Assembly (NCBI GenBank): GCA_021779375.1
Contig: JAJYAT010000008.1
Coordinates: 1 to 41,320, forward strand
DNA from: a bacterium
Lineage (GTDB): Bacteria; Patescibacteriota; Gracilibacteria; JAHISY01
Reading direction: 5' to 3'
DNA length: 41,320 bases
Shown here: piece by piece, positions 23,164 to 30,438 of the stretch
How the letters are laid out: the number at the start of each line of letters is the position of its first letter
How positions within the stretch are numbered: the first letter of the stretch is position 1
Program-made: the position numbers and the translations under genes
Notes under the pieces: model-generated
The model's database searches: none
Told to the model about the DNA's origin: nothing
What the model saw: only the letters and a program-made list of their open reading frames with translations

Positions 23164-23954
23164 ATATTTTGAAGTTTGGCGGCGGTGATGGAATCGATTT
23201 TGCTGCGCTCGCGCGCAATGCAGCGGCTCTCCAAAATTCTGGTGAAAAGATTGTGATTGTCGTCGGTGCGAATGCTGAGCTTTCGCGTGTGCAAAAAGAG
23301 CGCGGAATCACTCCGCGCATGATTACTTCTGAGCGCGGTGAGAAATCGCGCTGGACGGATGAGACGACGCTCGAATTATTGAAAGAAGTTTACGGTGGCA
23401 CCGCCGAAAAAGTCGCCACGAAAATTTCCGAATTTGGCGGTGCAGCAGTCGCGCAAATCGGCTCGAAAGACAATTTAATTTTCGCCAAGCAACACGGTCG
23501 GATGCGCATCGTCGAGGATGGCAAAGTGAAAGTCGTCGAAGGTGATCTCACCGGCTCGATTGAGAAAGTTGATGTCGCAGCGATTAAAAAAATTCTGGCG
23601 GACAAAAAAATTCTCGTCGTCGCTCCCCCGGCGGCTGCTGATGGTTCGACCGAGGTGAATGTCGACGGCGACAAAATCGCCTCGAAAATCGCGGTCGAAA
23701 TGCAAGCTGACAAATTAATTTTTTTCGCGAACACGCCCGGCTTACTGGAAAATGTCGAAAACGAAGCGAGCTTGATTCGTGAAATCCCAATTCAAAAGGC
23801 TGACGACTTCGCAGTCGGTCGCATGAAGAAAAAAATTCTCGCGGCGAAGCGCGCGATCGAGGCGGGTGTCGGCGAAGTAATTTTCGCAGACGGGAGAATT
23901 TCAGAAAATCCAATCGACGCTGCGCTGGCAGGTAAAGGGACGAAAGTTTTTTGA
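23157..23954 (+). CDS. lysZ: LysZ-type [LysW]-glutamate/aminoadipate kinase
   Basis: The 265-residue protein is an amino-acid kinase of the ArgB family and matches LysZ most closely. It opens ILKFGGGDGIDFAALARNAA and has SRWTDETTLELL, NPIDAALAGKGTKVF, the GKVKVVEGDLTGSIEKV segment and the FANTPGLLENV and GRMKKKILAAKRAIEAG boxes seen in LysZ. LysZ phosphorylates the carboxyl of glutamate or aminoadipate attached to the carrier LysW, and LysY then reduces it. No lysW-like small zinc protein, lysX or lysJK is in the window. The start codon lies in a repeat arm. Confidence 0.85.
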   Translation: MIYILKFGGGDGIDFAALARNAAALQNSGEKIVIVVGANAELSRVQKERGITPRMITSERGEKSRWTDETTLELLKEVYGGTAEKVATKISEFGGAAVAQIGSKDNLIFAKQHGRMRIVEDGKVKVVEGDLTGSIEKVDVAAIKKILADKKILVVAPPAAADGSTEVNVDGDKIASKIAVEMQADKLIFFANTPGLLENVENEASLIREIPIQKADDFAVGRMKKKILAAKRAIEAGVGEVIFADGRISENPIDAALAGKGTKVF

Positions 23955-23997
23955 AAAATTTAAACTATCGAATAAAATATAGTGCTAATTTTTAGAC

Positions 23998-24390
23998 ATG
24001 CCATTTGGTATCACAGAGCGTAAGCCAAGCAGAGACGAGGTTAAGTTTTTCAGAAAGCAATATCGGATACGATCCAAAAATCCAGATTTTGATCACCATG
24101 ATTTTTTTTACGACATGGCGTTGACAACTGGATTCCAAGTTTTATGTGGAGGTGTTCGAGATAGCATACGTTCAGTGGCAAAAAGCGAATTCAGCAAAAA
24201 AAGAAATAAATTTATAAAACCTGTGGATTTTGCAAAAGTTATCCCATATAAAGAAGGTTCGAAATTAGCTGAGTGGGAAAATCCTTTTGGTTTTTTTCCG
24301 GAAATACAAAAAGTTATATCTTCGAAAAAGAATATTAAGATTTGGCGTTTTGCTTTTCTGGAAAAAATCACTAAAATCCTTTCACTCTAA
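23998..24390 (+). CDS. Hypothetical protein
   Basis: I do not recognise this 130-residue protein. It is basic and aromatic ([36 protein letters not shown]). The region 34-52 is hydrophobic and aromatic but contains charged residues, so a membrane helix is doubtful. The coding sequence is AT-richer than lysZ and rpsJ. It sits directly upstream of rpsJ, ending 8 bases before that start; the TAAAAT box at about 24371-24376 near its end may serve rpsJ. Confidence 0.6.
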   Translation: MPFGITERKPSRDEVKFFRKQYRIRSKNPDFDHHDFFYDMALTTGFQVLCGGVRDSIRSVAKSEFSKKRNKFIKPVDFAKVIPYKEGSKLAEWENPFGFFPEIQKVISSKKNIKIWRFAFLEKITKILSL

Positions 24391-24398
24391 TTTTTTTT

Positions 24399-24773
24399 AT
24401 GGAAGCTACTGCCAAAACGAAAACTTTGAAAGCTTCGAAAGCGACGAAAAAATCGCTCTCTGATAGCAAACCGTCGATTCGCATCGTCGTCCGTGCTTTC
24501 GATCATCGCATCGTCGATGAAGCGACGAAGACGATTGTCGATACCGCGCTCCGCAGTGGCGCGATTATTTCCGGACCGATTCCGATGCCGACGCAGAAAG
24601 AAATTTTCACAGTCAACCGCGCGACTTTCAAACACAAGACCGCGAAAGAACAATTTGAAATGCGCACACACAAAAGATTGATTGACATCAAAGAATCCAC
24701 ACCCAATACAGTTTCGTCATTGCAGACGCTCACTCTCCCGAGTGGTGTCGATGTCGAGATTAAAATGGCGTAA
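24399..24773 (+). CDS. rpsJ: Ribosomal protein S10
   Basis: S10 (124 residues) is a 30S head protein and NusB partner. The core starts at about residue 26 ([18 protein letters not shown]) and includes [16 protein letters not shown] and [12 protein letters not shown]. The first 25 residues are a Lys/Ala/Ser-rich extension absent from most S10 proteins. It has its own terminator and is separated from rplC by an orphan ORF and a new promoter, so the S10 operon is split here. Confidence 0.95.
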   Translation: MEATAKTKTLKASKATKKSLSDSKPSIRIVVRAFDHRIVDEATKTIVDTALRSGAIISGPIPMPTQKEIFTVNRATFKHKTAKEQFEMRTHKRLIDIKESTPNTVSSLQTLTLPSGVDVEIKMA

Positions 24774-24782
24774 GTGGTTCAG

Positions 24783-24794
24783 GGTTCGGAGGGT
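24783..24794. repeat. Spacer repeat word after rpsJ
   Basis: GGTTCGGAGGGT at 24783-24794 lies in a GGTTCAGGGTTCGGAGGG-type stretch just after rpsJ. The identical 12-mer occurs at 35138-35149, just after rpsE. Both follow a ribosomal protein stop directly. Confidence 0.6.
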
Positions 24795-24831
24795 TCAAGG
24801 TCAATTGGTTGGCAAAGGTTTCCAGTTTTCG

Positions 24832-24864
24832 GAGTGCGTGCAAAAATGCGCACTCTAATTTTTA
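24832..24864 (+). terminator. Rho-independent terminator after rpsJ
   Basis: GAGTGCG at 24832-24838 pairs with CGCACTC at 24849-24855 around a 10-base loop, followed by TAATTTTT. It overlaps the spacer just before the next ATG (24868), so rpsJ transcription should largely end here. Confidence 0.7.
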
Positions 24865-24867
24865 AAA

Positions 24868-25164
24868 ATGAATACAGGCGAAAAAGGTCGGTATCAAATT
24901 ATCGAAATTAGCTCAATTGGTGATGGACGCATTGCGGTTCGTAGCTGTGTTGGCTTGGCTCTTTTAGATCGGGCTGGTCTTCCGCTTGTGCGGACTAGTG
25001 AAAACAAGACTAAGCCAATCGAAGTTGCTGATGTTTCTTTAGCGATTGAGGCGGCGATCAAAGGATTAATTCGAAATGATGTTCATAGTGTGTTTATTAT
25101 TTCATGGCATGGTAAACGCGAGGATACAGTTTATCAAGTGTATTCACGAGGACGGCAATCGTGA
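24868..25164 (+). CDS. Hypothetical protein whose last codons lie in a DUF4010-gene fragment
   Basis: I do not recognise this 98-residue protein. The body (YQIIEISSIGDGRIAVRSCVG, DVSLAIEAAIKGLIRNDVHSVFIISWHG) reads like a compact alpha/beta domain. The last 8 residues (VYSRGRQS) and stop are encoded by sequence that is 45/45 identical to bases 13336-13380 of the DUF4010 gene, read from the opposite strand. The C-terminus may therefore have been replaced by a recombination event. Composition is AT-rich, as in other orphans of the window. Confidence 0.5.
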   Translation: MNTGEKGRYQIIEISSIGDGRIAVRSCVGLALLDRAGLPLVRTSENKTKPIEVADVSLAIEAAIKGLIRNDVHSVFIISWHGKREDTVYQVYSRGRQS

Positions 25165-25228
25165 TGCCATTCACGGCGGTCGAGCAAGAGAACTCTCCCG
25201 AGCTGGCGCGAGGCGCCGAGCGAAATCG
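25140..25228 (-). pseudogene. Fragment of an MgtC/DUF4010 gene
   Basis: Bases 25140-25184 equal 13336-13380 exactly; 25185-25228 continue at lower similarity and carry a +1 frameshift relative to the intact gene. The minus-strand reading STAVNGITIAVLVNT is preserved, and the part before it reads SSGEFSC against GSGELAH. Nothing similar is visible on either side. Confidence 0.75.
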
Positions 25229-25285
25229 CTTTAAAGTTAGTCTTTTATATAAATGTAGTTTGACTAAAAAAATCTAAAAAAAGAT

Positions 25286-25313
25286 TTGCATTTAAAAAAA
25301 GTTTAGGTAAAAT
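25286..25313 (+). promoter_or_regulatory. Promoter of the rplC ribosomal operon
   Basis: TTGCAT at 25286-25291, a 16-base spacer and TAAAAT at 25308-25313 form a promoter. The predicted start is near 25320. A long A-rich stretch upstream of the -35 could act as an UP element. Confidence 0.7.
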
Positions 25314-25319
25314 TCTCGC

Positions 25320-25413
25320 GCTTCGAAATCCGAAGCCTTAAAAATAGTTAACCACGCTGCTGAGGCTCCTGCACTTGCGGGACTTAAGTTCAACGCAGCT
25401 CTAACCTCTTCCA
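25320..25413 (+). promoter_or_regulatory. Structured leader of the rplC operon
   Basis: This leader of about 94 bases is unusual in a genome where most transcripts seem leaderless. GCTTCG/CGAAGC (25320-25336) forms a first hairpin. GCTGC at 25356-25360 pairs with GCAGC at 25395-25399 and encloses CCTGC/GCGGG at 25368-25381. In other bacteria S10-operon leaders bind L4, encoded in this operon, so autoregulation is plausible. I do not see a known leader class. Confidence 0.5.
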
Positions 25414-25998
25414 ATGACTGGAATACTCGGCCGCAAAGTCGGCATGACGCGTGTAATCGCGGATGACGGTGGTGTGATCCCCGTCTCGGTAATTGAATGC
25501 TCTCCTAACGAGATCACTCAAATCAAAACAACCGAGAAGGATGGATATCCCGCGTTAATCCTCGGTTTCGACGAATTGAAAAAGCCACAAAAAACTCGGA
25601 AGTTTCGCCACCTCGCTGAATTCAAAATCGAATCAGAGTCGGAGCAGAAAAAAGGCGACAAAATTTCTGTCGCGGAATTCTCGGAAATCAAATTGGTCAA
25701 AGTTTCCGGCATCTCCAAAGGTAAAGGTACAGCCGGTGTCATCAAGCGTCACAACTTCTCCCGTGGACCAGAGAGTCACGGCAGCCATCATCATCGCCAA
25801 CCGGGCTCCAGCTCGGGTGCGGTGACGGGTACTGGTCGCGTCCCGAAAGGAAAAAGATTTCCAGGGCGCATGGGAAGCGATAAAGTCACCAAAAGAAACG
25901 TTCCACTTGTCGCAGTCGATCTCGAAAAAAATCTACTCGTCGTGAAAGGTTCGCTTCCTGGTTCGGTTGGCACACTCATCAGAATCGAAGCCAATTAA
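25414..25998 (+). CDS. rplC: Ribosomal protein L3
   Basis: L3 (194 residues) starts MTGILGRKVGMTRVI and has the loop GPESHGSHHHRQPGSSSG that reaches the peptidyl-transferase area, then GTGRVPKGKRFPGRMGSDKVT. The bases before the ATG, CCTCTTCCA, lack a Shine-Dalgarno site. It is the first gene after the operon leader and is followed by a small membrane-protein gene rather than rplD. Confidence 0.97.
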   Translation: MTGILGRKVGMTRVIADDGGVIPVSVIECSPNEITQIKTTEKDGYPALILGFDELKKPQKTRKFRHLAEFKIESESEQKKGDKISVAEFSEIKLVKVSGISKGKGTAGVIKRHNFSRGPESHGSHHHRQPGSSSGAVTGTGRVPKGKRFPGRMGSDKVTKRNVPLVAVDLEKNLLVVKGSLPGSVGTLIRIEAN

Positions 25999-26037
25999 AA
26001 AAATTCGCACTCTAAACTTCAAACTAAACTTCAAAGC

Positions 26038-26319
26038 ATGAAGCTCAAATGCAAACTTCTCGAAAACGGCGGCATCGGTCAAATCATTCTCGCGGCATGG
26101 ATCATCTTCTCGGTCGTCTTCGTCGCTAATAGCATCTGGCAAAATTTTCAGGTCAACCAGGTCAATAAAGCTGCACAAGCTGGTTATCAGCAGGCGGTCG
26201 TCGATCTCATCAAGCAGGCCGAGACTTGCCAACCCTTCCCGGTTAATCTCAATGAGACTTCGATTCAGCTCCAAGAACTCAACTGCCAGACTCCAGCGAC
26301 CGCGGCAATTATAAAATAA
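26038..26319 (+). CDS. Small membrane protein inserted between rplC and rplD
   Basis: I do not recognise this 93-residue protein. It has one N-terminal membrane helix (about 13-34, IGQIILAAWIIFSVVFVAN), then a soluble tail with a probable coiled region (QVNQVNKAAQAGYQQAVVDLIKQAE) and two cysteines (C60 and C83) that could form a disulfide outside. The base composition resembles the neighbouring ribosomal genes, so it seems long resident. A hairpin follows it. The shape resembles small divisome or secretion accessory proteins, but this is only shape. Confidence 0.65.
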   Translation: MKLKCKLLENGGIGQIILAAWIIFSVVFVANSIWQNFQVNQVNKAAQAGYQQAVVDLIKQAETCQPFPVNLNETSIQLQELNCQTPATAAIIK

Positions 26320-26345
26320 TTTACATTCAATTTCCAACATTCAGC

Positions 26346-26364
26346 CCGCTTAGCGGCGGGTTTA
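26346..26364 (+). terminator. Short hairpin between the membrane-protein gene and rplD
   Basis: CCCGC and GCGGG pair around a TTAGCG loop, followed by TTTAAAT. The stem is short and the T-tract weak, so it may attenuate rather than stop transcription. It lies about 15 bases before the rplD GTG. Confidence 0.45.
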
Positions 26365-26378
26365 AATCCTTTACTCTC

Positions 26379-27080
26379 GTGAAAGCCCCAATTTACTCAC
26401 AGGACGGTTCGAAAACAGGCGAGATTGAACTTCCCGCTTCCCTCTTCGAAGCTAAGATTAATCCAGTGCTGGTGCATACCGCACTCGTACGCCAACACGC
26501 GAACAAGCGTATTTCTCCAGCGCACACGCTCAAACGCAGTGAGGTCGCCCATTCGACGATTAAAATTCTCCGCCAAAAAGGATCAGGTAACGCGCGCCGC
26601 GGTGATCGTGTCTCGCCAATTATGCGTGGTGGAGGTGTCGCCTGGGGACCGCGCAACGATCGCAATTTCAGTCGCGCGATGCCGAAGAAAGCGCGCCGAC
26701 TGGCACTTGCTTCCATGCTGACTTCCAAAGCTCGGGATTCCAAAATTATCGCGCTCGAAAGTTTCGAATTGAAAGCACCGAAGACTAAAGAATTTATGAA
26801 GTTGCTTGCGAAATTGCCGGCGAGCCGTTCGACTTTGGTCGTCCACAATCGCAATGCGACACTGATCAAATCAGCTCAGAATCTCGAATTCGTGAAGCCG
26901 CTCTTTGTCAATTTGCTTAATCCGCACGATCTCACGAAGTTCGACCAAATTTTATTCGAAAAATCCGCGCTCCTCGAGCTTACCAATATTTTCAAAATCG
27001 AGGCGAAGGTGGAAAAACCGGCCGCAAAATCTTCTTCCAAATCTAAATCCAAGAAGGAGGAAACTGCGGGCGTCGTATAA
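26379..27080 (+). CDS. rplD: Ribosomal protein L4
   Basis: L4 (233 residues) has the signature RQKGSGNARRGDRVSPIMRGGGVAWGP and the C-terminal domain NLLNPHDLTKFDQILFEKSAL. The start is GTG at 26379. A Lys/Ser-rich tail of about 25 residues follows the core. The last four codons and the stop (27066-27080) are also the 5' end of a tRNA-Gly gene. L4 is the usual autoregulator of S10 operons. Confidence 0.95.
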   Translation: MKAPIYSQDGSKTGEIELPASLFEAKINPVLVHTALVRQHANKRISPAHTLKRSEVAHSTIKILRQKGSGNARRGDRVSPIMRGGGVAWGPRNDRNFSRAMPKKARRLALASMLTSKARDSKIIALESFELKAPKTKEFMKLLAKLPASRSTLVVHNRNATLIKSAQNLEFVKPLFVNLLNPHDLTKFDQILFEKSALLELTNIFKIEAKVEKPAAKSSSKSKSKKEETAGVV

Positions 27081-27140
27081 TGGTTATTATGCCAGCCTTC
27101 CAAGCTGGAGACGGCGGTTCGATTCCGCTCGCCCGCTCCA
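27066..27140 (+). tRNA. tRNA-Gly (anticodon TCC), overlapping rplD
   Basis: The acceptor strand GCGGGCG (27066-27072) pairs with CGCCCGC (27130-27136), followed by T and an encoded CCA. The anticodon stem CCAGC/GCTGG (27092-27096, 27104-27108) holds loop CTTCCAA with TCC at 27099-27101. The T arm shows GGTTCGATTCC. Its first 15 bases are the last four codons and stop of rplD. It lies inside the ribosomal operon on the same strand, so it must be cut from an mRNA precursor unless a promoter lies within rplD. Confidence 0.93.
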
Positions 27141-27168
27141 TTCTTCGCTCCTTCGGAGCTTCGAATGG
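27138..27168 (+). other. Hairpin directly after tRNA-Gly
   Basis: CCATTC at 27138-27143 pairs with GAATGG at 27163-27168, enclosing GCTCC/GGAGC at 27147-27159. The stem starts on the tRNA CCA end. No T-run follows, so it is more likely a processing signal or repeat than a terminator. Confidence 0.45.
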
Positions 27169-27193
27169 CTCAGCCAAAAACTCTAAATAACTT

Positions 27194-27487
27194 ATGAATC
27201 GCCTCCACGAAATTATCGTTCGCCCGCTCGACACTGAAAAATCTTTCGGTGGACAGAAGTCCGGCAAATTCTCCTTCATCGTCAAAAATGGCGCGACGAA
27301 GAATGAAGTCGCTGATGCCGTCGAGAAATATTACGGCGTGAAAGTGAAATCAGTCTGCACTTCCAAAATTCAACCCAAAACTCGCAAAGCTGGTCGGCGC
27401 GAAGTTGAAAAACGCGGCGTTGCGAAGAAAGCGATCGTCACCACAGTTGGTGCGAAAATGATTGATATTAACAAGATTAAAGCCTGA
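27194..27487 (+). CDS. rplW: Ribosomal protein L23
   Basis: L23 (97 residues) sits at the exit tunnel and docks trigger factor and SRP. It has IIVRPLDTEKSF, FIVKNGATKNEVADAVEKYYGVKV and CTSKIQPKTRKAGRR, all typical. It normally follows rplD directly; here a tRNA and hairpin lie between. The spacer before rplB carries the CATGGAA repeat words. Confidence 0.96.
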   Translation: MNRLHEIIVRPLDTEKSFGGQKSGKFSFIVKNGATKNEVADAVEKYYGVKVKSVCTSKIQPKTRKAGRREVEKRGVAKKAIVTTVGAKMIDINKIKA

Positions 27488-27548
27488 AACATGGAACATG
27501 GAACATGAAGCTCTAAAAACTATTAACTAAAAACTAGAAACTACTTAG
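27488..27548. repeat. CATGGAA and AACTA repeat words in the rplW-rplB spacer
   Basis: ACATGGA occurs twice, then GGAACATGAAGC (27500-27511, identical to 18696-18707 inside the glycosyltransferase), then AACTATTAACTAAAAACTAG-type words. No Shine-Dalgarno site precedes rplB. Confidence 0.7.
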
Positions 27549-28406
27549 ATGCCTGTCAAAATTTACAAACGTAACGACGCGGGACGACGCCAGATGAGTG
27601 TCGTCGATCGCAGCGTGCTTGCGAAGAAACCGACTGAAAAACGGCTGATTACGCGCCTGAATAAAAAAGCCGGTCGTAATAATCTCGGTCGGATTACCTG
27701 CCGCCAACGTGGTGGTGGAGAAAAACGCAATTACCGCTTGATTGACTTCGATCAGACGGCGAAATCCGGTATTCCAGGCAAGATTGCGGCGCTCGAATAC
27801 GATCCGAATCGCTCGGCATGGATTGCGCTCGTCGTCTATCCTGATGGAGACAAGAGATACCACCTCGCAGCGCACGGCTCCAAAGTCGGCGACAAGATGC
27901 TGACTGCGGAAAAGACGAAGATTAAAAATGGCAATCGCTGCCAAATTCAAAATATTCCTGCCGGTTTCGAAATCTTCAACGTCGAACTGAAGCCAAAAAA
28001 AGGCGGACAAATGGCTCGCTCCGCGGGTAGCCGCGCCAAAGTTGTTTCGACTGATAAAGACATGGCGCAAATCCAGCTCCCCTCTTCTGAAATCCGTCTC
28101 GTTCCCAAGATTTGTTTTGCGACTATCGGAGTCGCGGCAAACATCGACCATTCCAACCAGAGAATCGGTAAAGCTGGTCGTGTGCGCCACATGGGTCGTC
28201 GTCCGCAAGTTCGCGGTAAAGTCATGAACCCTTGCGACCATCCGCATGGTGGAGGTGAAGCGCGCAACTCGATCGGTATGAAAGCGCCGAAAACACCGTG
28301 GGGTGCGCTCGCGCTCGGTGTGAAAACTCGCAAGAAAAACAAGTATTCAGCCAAATTGATTCTCAAACGCCGCAAACCGGGAAGATTCTCCCGCCGTAGA
28401 AAATAG
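27549..28406 (+). CDS. rplB: Ribosomal protein L2
   Basis: L2 (285 residues) organises the peptidyl-transferase centre. RNNLGRITCRQRGGGEKR, the catalytic-site histidine region NPCDHPHGGGEARN and the basic end KPGRFSRRRK are present. The N-terminus MPVKIYKRNDAGRRQMSV is slightly short of the classical form. Length and motifs are otherwise normal. Confidence 0.97.
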   Translation: MPVKIYKRNDAGRRQMSVVDRSVLAKKPTEKRLITRLNKKAGRNNLGRITCRQRGGGEKRNYRLIDFDQTAKSGIPGKIAALEYDPNRSAWIALVVYPDGDKRYHLAAHGSKVGDKMLTAEKTKIKNGNRCQIQNIPAGFEIFNVELKPKKGGQMARSAGSRAKVVSTDKDMAQIQLPSSEIRLVPKICFATIGVAANIDHSNQRIGKAGRVRHMGRRPQVRGKVMNPCDHPHGGGEARNSIGMKAPKTPWGALALGVKTRKKNKYSAKLILKRRKPGRFSRRRK

Positions 28407-28473
28407 TGTTAGTGAGTAGTGTTAGTGTTAAGTAAATAGTGAAAAATTTTCAATTCTAAATTTTCAATTCTAA
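28407..28473. repeat. Direct repeats in the rplB-rpsS spacer
   Basis: TTTTCAATTCTAAA-type units occur twice in tandem just before the rpsS ATG. Upstream of them GTTAGTGAGTAGTGTTAGTG shows a second short repeat. Both belong to the window-wide class of AT-rich spacer words. Confidence 0.65.
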
Positions 28474-28749
28474 ATGACCCGCTCCGCCAAAAAAGGACCG
28501 TACCTCGACCCGAAGCTTCTGAAGAAAATTCAGAATCTCCCGGCCGAAGCCAAGAAAAAACCAGTCAAGACTTGGTCGCGCGCTTGCGTCATTCCGCCGG
28601 AATTCGTCGGCTTCACCTTCGCCGTCCACAACGGCAAACAACATCTTCCTGTCTTCATCACCGAGCAAATGGTCGGTCACCGTCTCGGTGAATTCTCACC
28701 AACCCGCACATGGCGGCACCACGGTGGCAAAAAAGCCAAAGAAGCCTAG
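28474..28749 (+). CDS. rpsS: Ribosomal protein S19
   Basis: S19 (91 residues) lies in the 30S head. It has [41 protein letters not shown] and [18 protein letters not shown], all diagnostic. The length is normal. Confidence 0.97.
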   Translation: MTRSAKKGPYLDPKLLKKIQNLPAEAKKKPVKTWSRACVIPPEFVGFTFAVHNGKQHLPVFITEQMVGHRLGEFSPTRTWRHHGGKKAKEA

Positions 28750-28804
28750 GAAATAAGGAGTAAGGACTAAGTTAGTAAGAATTAAGAATTAAGTTTAAAT
28801 TTAA

Positions 28805-29242
28805 ATGAAAGCATACCTCCGCCAGACCCGCATTTCTCCCAAAAAAGTGAACGTTGTCGCTGCGCTCGTCCGCGGTAAAAAAGTCAACGAAGCGCTCACT
28901 ATTCTGAAATTCACGCCGAAACGCAGTGCGCCGATCATCGCCAAATTGATTGCTTCGGCTGCCGCGAATGCGGAAAACAATTTCAAACAAGACCGTGAAA
29001 ACCTGATGATTTCGAAACTTTCCGTCGATGCCGGCATGACACTGAAGCGCGGTTTGCCGGTCTCGAAAGGTCGCTGGCATCCGATTCTGAAACGCAGCTC
29101 ACGTTTGCTCGTCGAGCTTTCCCCGGTCGTCGCTGCAGCGGAAAGTAAAAACGAAAAGGTAAAAGCTAAAAAGAGCGACGAGAAAACTGAGAAGCCGAAA
29201 GTTAAAAAACCTGTGAAAAAAGCAGAACCAGTAAATTCTTAA
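28805..29242 (+). CDS. rplV: Ribosomal protein L22
   Basis: L22 (145 residues) lines the exit tunnel. RQTRISPKKVNVVAALVRGK and LVDAG-type segment LSVDAGMTLKRGLPVSKGRW match the family. The last 35 residues (from about 111) are a Lys/Glu-rich tail not found in standard L22. The preceding spacer, 28750-28804, carries AAGAATTAAGAATTAAG repeats. Confidence 0.95.
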   Translation: MKAYLRQTRISPKKVNVVAALVRGKKVNEALTILKFTPKRSAPIIAKLIASAAANAENNFKQDRENLMISKLSVDAGMTLKRGLPVSKGRWHPILKRSSRLLVELSPVVAAAESKNEKVKAKKSDEKTEKPKVKKPVKKAEPVNS

Positions 29243-29259
29243 TCCTTAATCCTTAAACT

Positions 29260-30009
29260 GTGGGTCAGAAAGTTAATCCAAAATCGTTTCGGCTCGGCAC
29301 GATCAGATCGTGGAGCTCGCGCTGGTTCTCGAAAAAGAACTATGTGAACTTGCTTCACCGCGACATCACGCTCCGTAAGGCGATCAAAGAACGTTTGAAA
29401 GAGTCTGGTGTCGGTGATATCGAGATCGAGCGTAGCTCCGGACATGTGAAAGTCAACGTCCACAGTTCGAAGCCGGGCATGGTCATCGGTCGCGCCGGTG
29501 CGGCACTGGAAGAACTGAAGAACGACATCGCACAACAATTCGGCGATAAGATTGAGATTAACATCATCGAAGTCGCGAAGCCGGATACAGTCGCTCAATT
29601 AATCGCCGAGTCGGTCGCGAATCAAATCGAACGCCGTATGCCCTTCCGCCGTGTCGCGAAGCAGGCTGTCAAAAAAGGCATGGACGCTGGTTTGCGCGGA
29701 ATCAAGATTCGTGTCGCTGGTCGTCTGAATGGTGCTGACATCTCCCGTGAAGAAACTTTCAAAGAAGGCAATATTCCGCTGCACACGATTCGCGCGGACG
29801 TTGACTACGGTGAAATCCCGGCGAGCACGACTTACGGACAGATTGGTGTGAAAGTCTGGACTTACCGTGGAGAAATCTTCCTGAAGGATGCGACCGCTGT
29901 CCAGAAAGAAGCCGACCAAAATTGGCTCGCGGAATCACGCAAAGACACTTCCAAGAAAGAAGCCAAAGGTCGCCTAGAGGAAGAACTCGCAACTGAAGCT
30001 AAAAAATAA
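29260..30009 (+). CDS. rpsC: Ribosomal protein S3
   Basis: S3 (249 residues) guards the mRNA entry. It begins [20 protein letters not shown] and carries the KH loop [35 protein letters not shown] and [19 protein letters not shown] are the C-terminal domain. The start is GTG at 29260. A charged tail of about 35 residues follows the core. Confidence 0.97.
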   Translation: MGQKVNPKSFRLGTIRSWSSRWFSKKNYVNLLHRDITLRKAIKERLKESGVGDIEIERSSGHVKVNVHSSKPGMVIGRAGAALEELKNDIAQQFGDKIEINIIEVAKPDTVAQLIAESVANQIERRMPFRRVAKQAVKKGMDAGLRGIKIRVAGRLNGADISREETFKEGNIPLHTIRADVDYGEIPASTTYGQIGVKVWTYRGEIFLKDATAVQKEADQNWLAESRKDTSKKEAKGRLEEELATEAKK

Positions 30010-30017
30010 TTTGTAAA

Positions 30018-30437
30018 ATGTTATTTCCTAAAAAGACTAAATTTCGAAAATGGCACCGCAATCGCGGCTCGCTCAAAGGCGTCGCCGTGCGCGGTAGTCG
30101 CGTCGCATTCGGATCCTTCGGCATGAAGATTGTCGAGCGCAGTGAGCTCACCTCACGCCAAATCGAAGCGGCACGCCGTGCGATTCAACGCTATCTGAAA
30201 CGTGGCGGCAAACTCTGGATCCGCGTCTTCCCTCACAAACCAATTACACAGAAAGCGGCGGAAGTGCCGATGGGCTCGGGAAAAGGTTCAGTCGAGTACT
30301 ATGTCGCGGCGCTCAAAGCCGGCACGGTCGTCTTCGAACTCGAAGGCGTGACCGTCGAGCAAGCCCGTGAAGCCTTCGAGCTCGCCTCCCATAAGTTTCC
30401 GGTCAAGACCAAATTTGTAACCAAAGAACACGAATAA
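30018..30437 (+). CDS. rplP: Ribosomal protein L16
   Basis: L16 (139 residues) sits by the A site. [17 protein letters not shown] and [19 protein letters not shown] plus [17 protein letters not shown] are diagnostic. It starts 8 bp after rpsC with no ribosome binding site visible. Confidence 0.97.
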   Translation: MLFPKKTKFRKWHRNRGSLKGVAVRGSRVAFGSFGMKIVERSELTSRQIEAARRAIQRYLKRGGKLWIRVFPHKPITQKAAEVPMGSGKGSVEYYVAALKAGTVVFELEGVTVEQAREAFELASHKFPVKTKFVTKEHE

Positions 30438-30438
30438 A

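Noticed and set aside
27138-27168. Hairpin after tRNA-Gly as a terminator
   Set aside because: No T-run follows, and rplW to rpsE would lose their only visible promoter.
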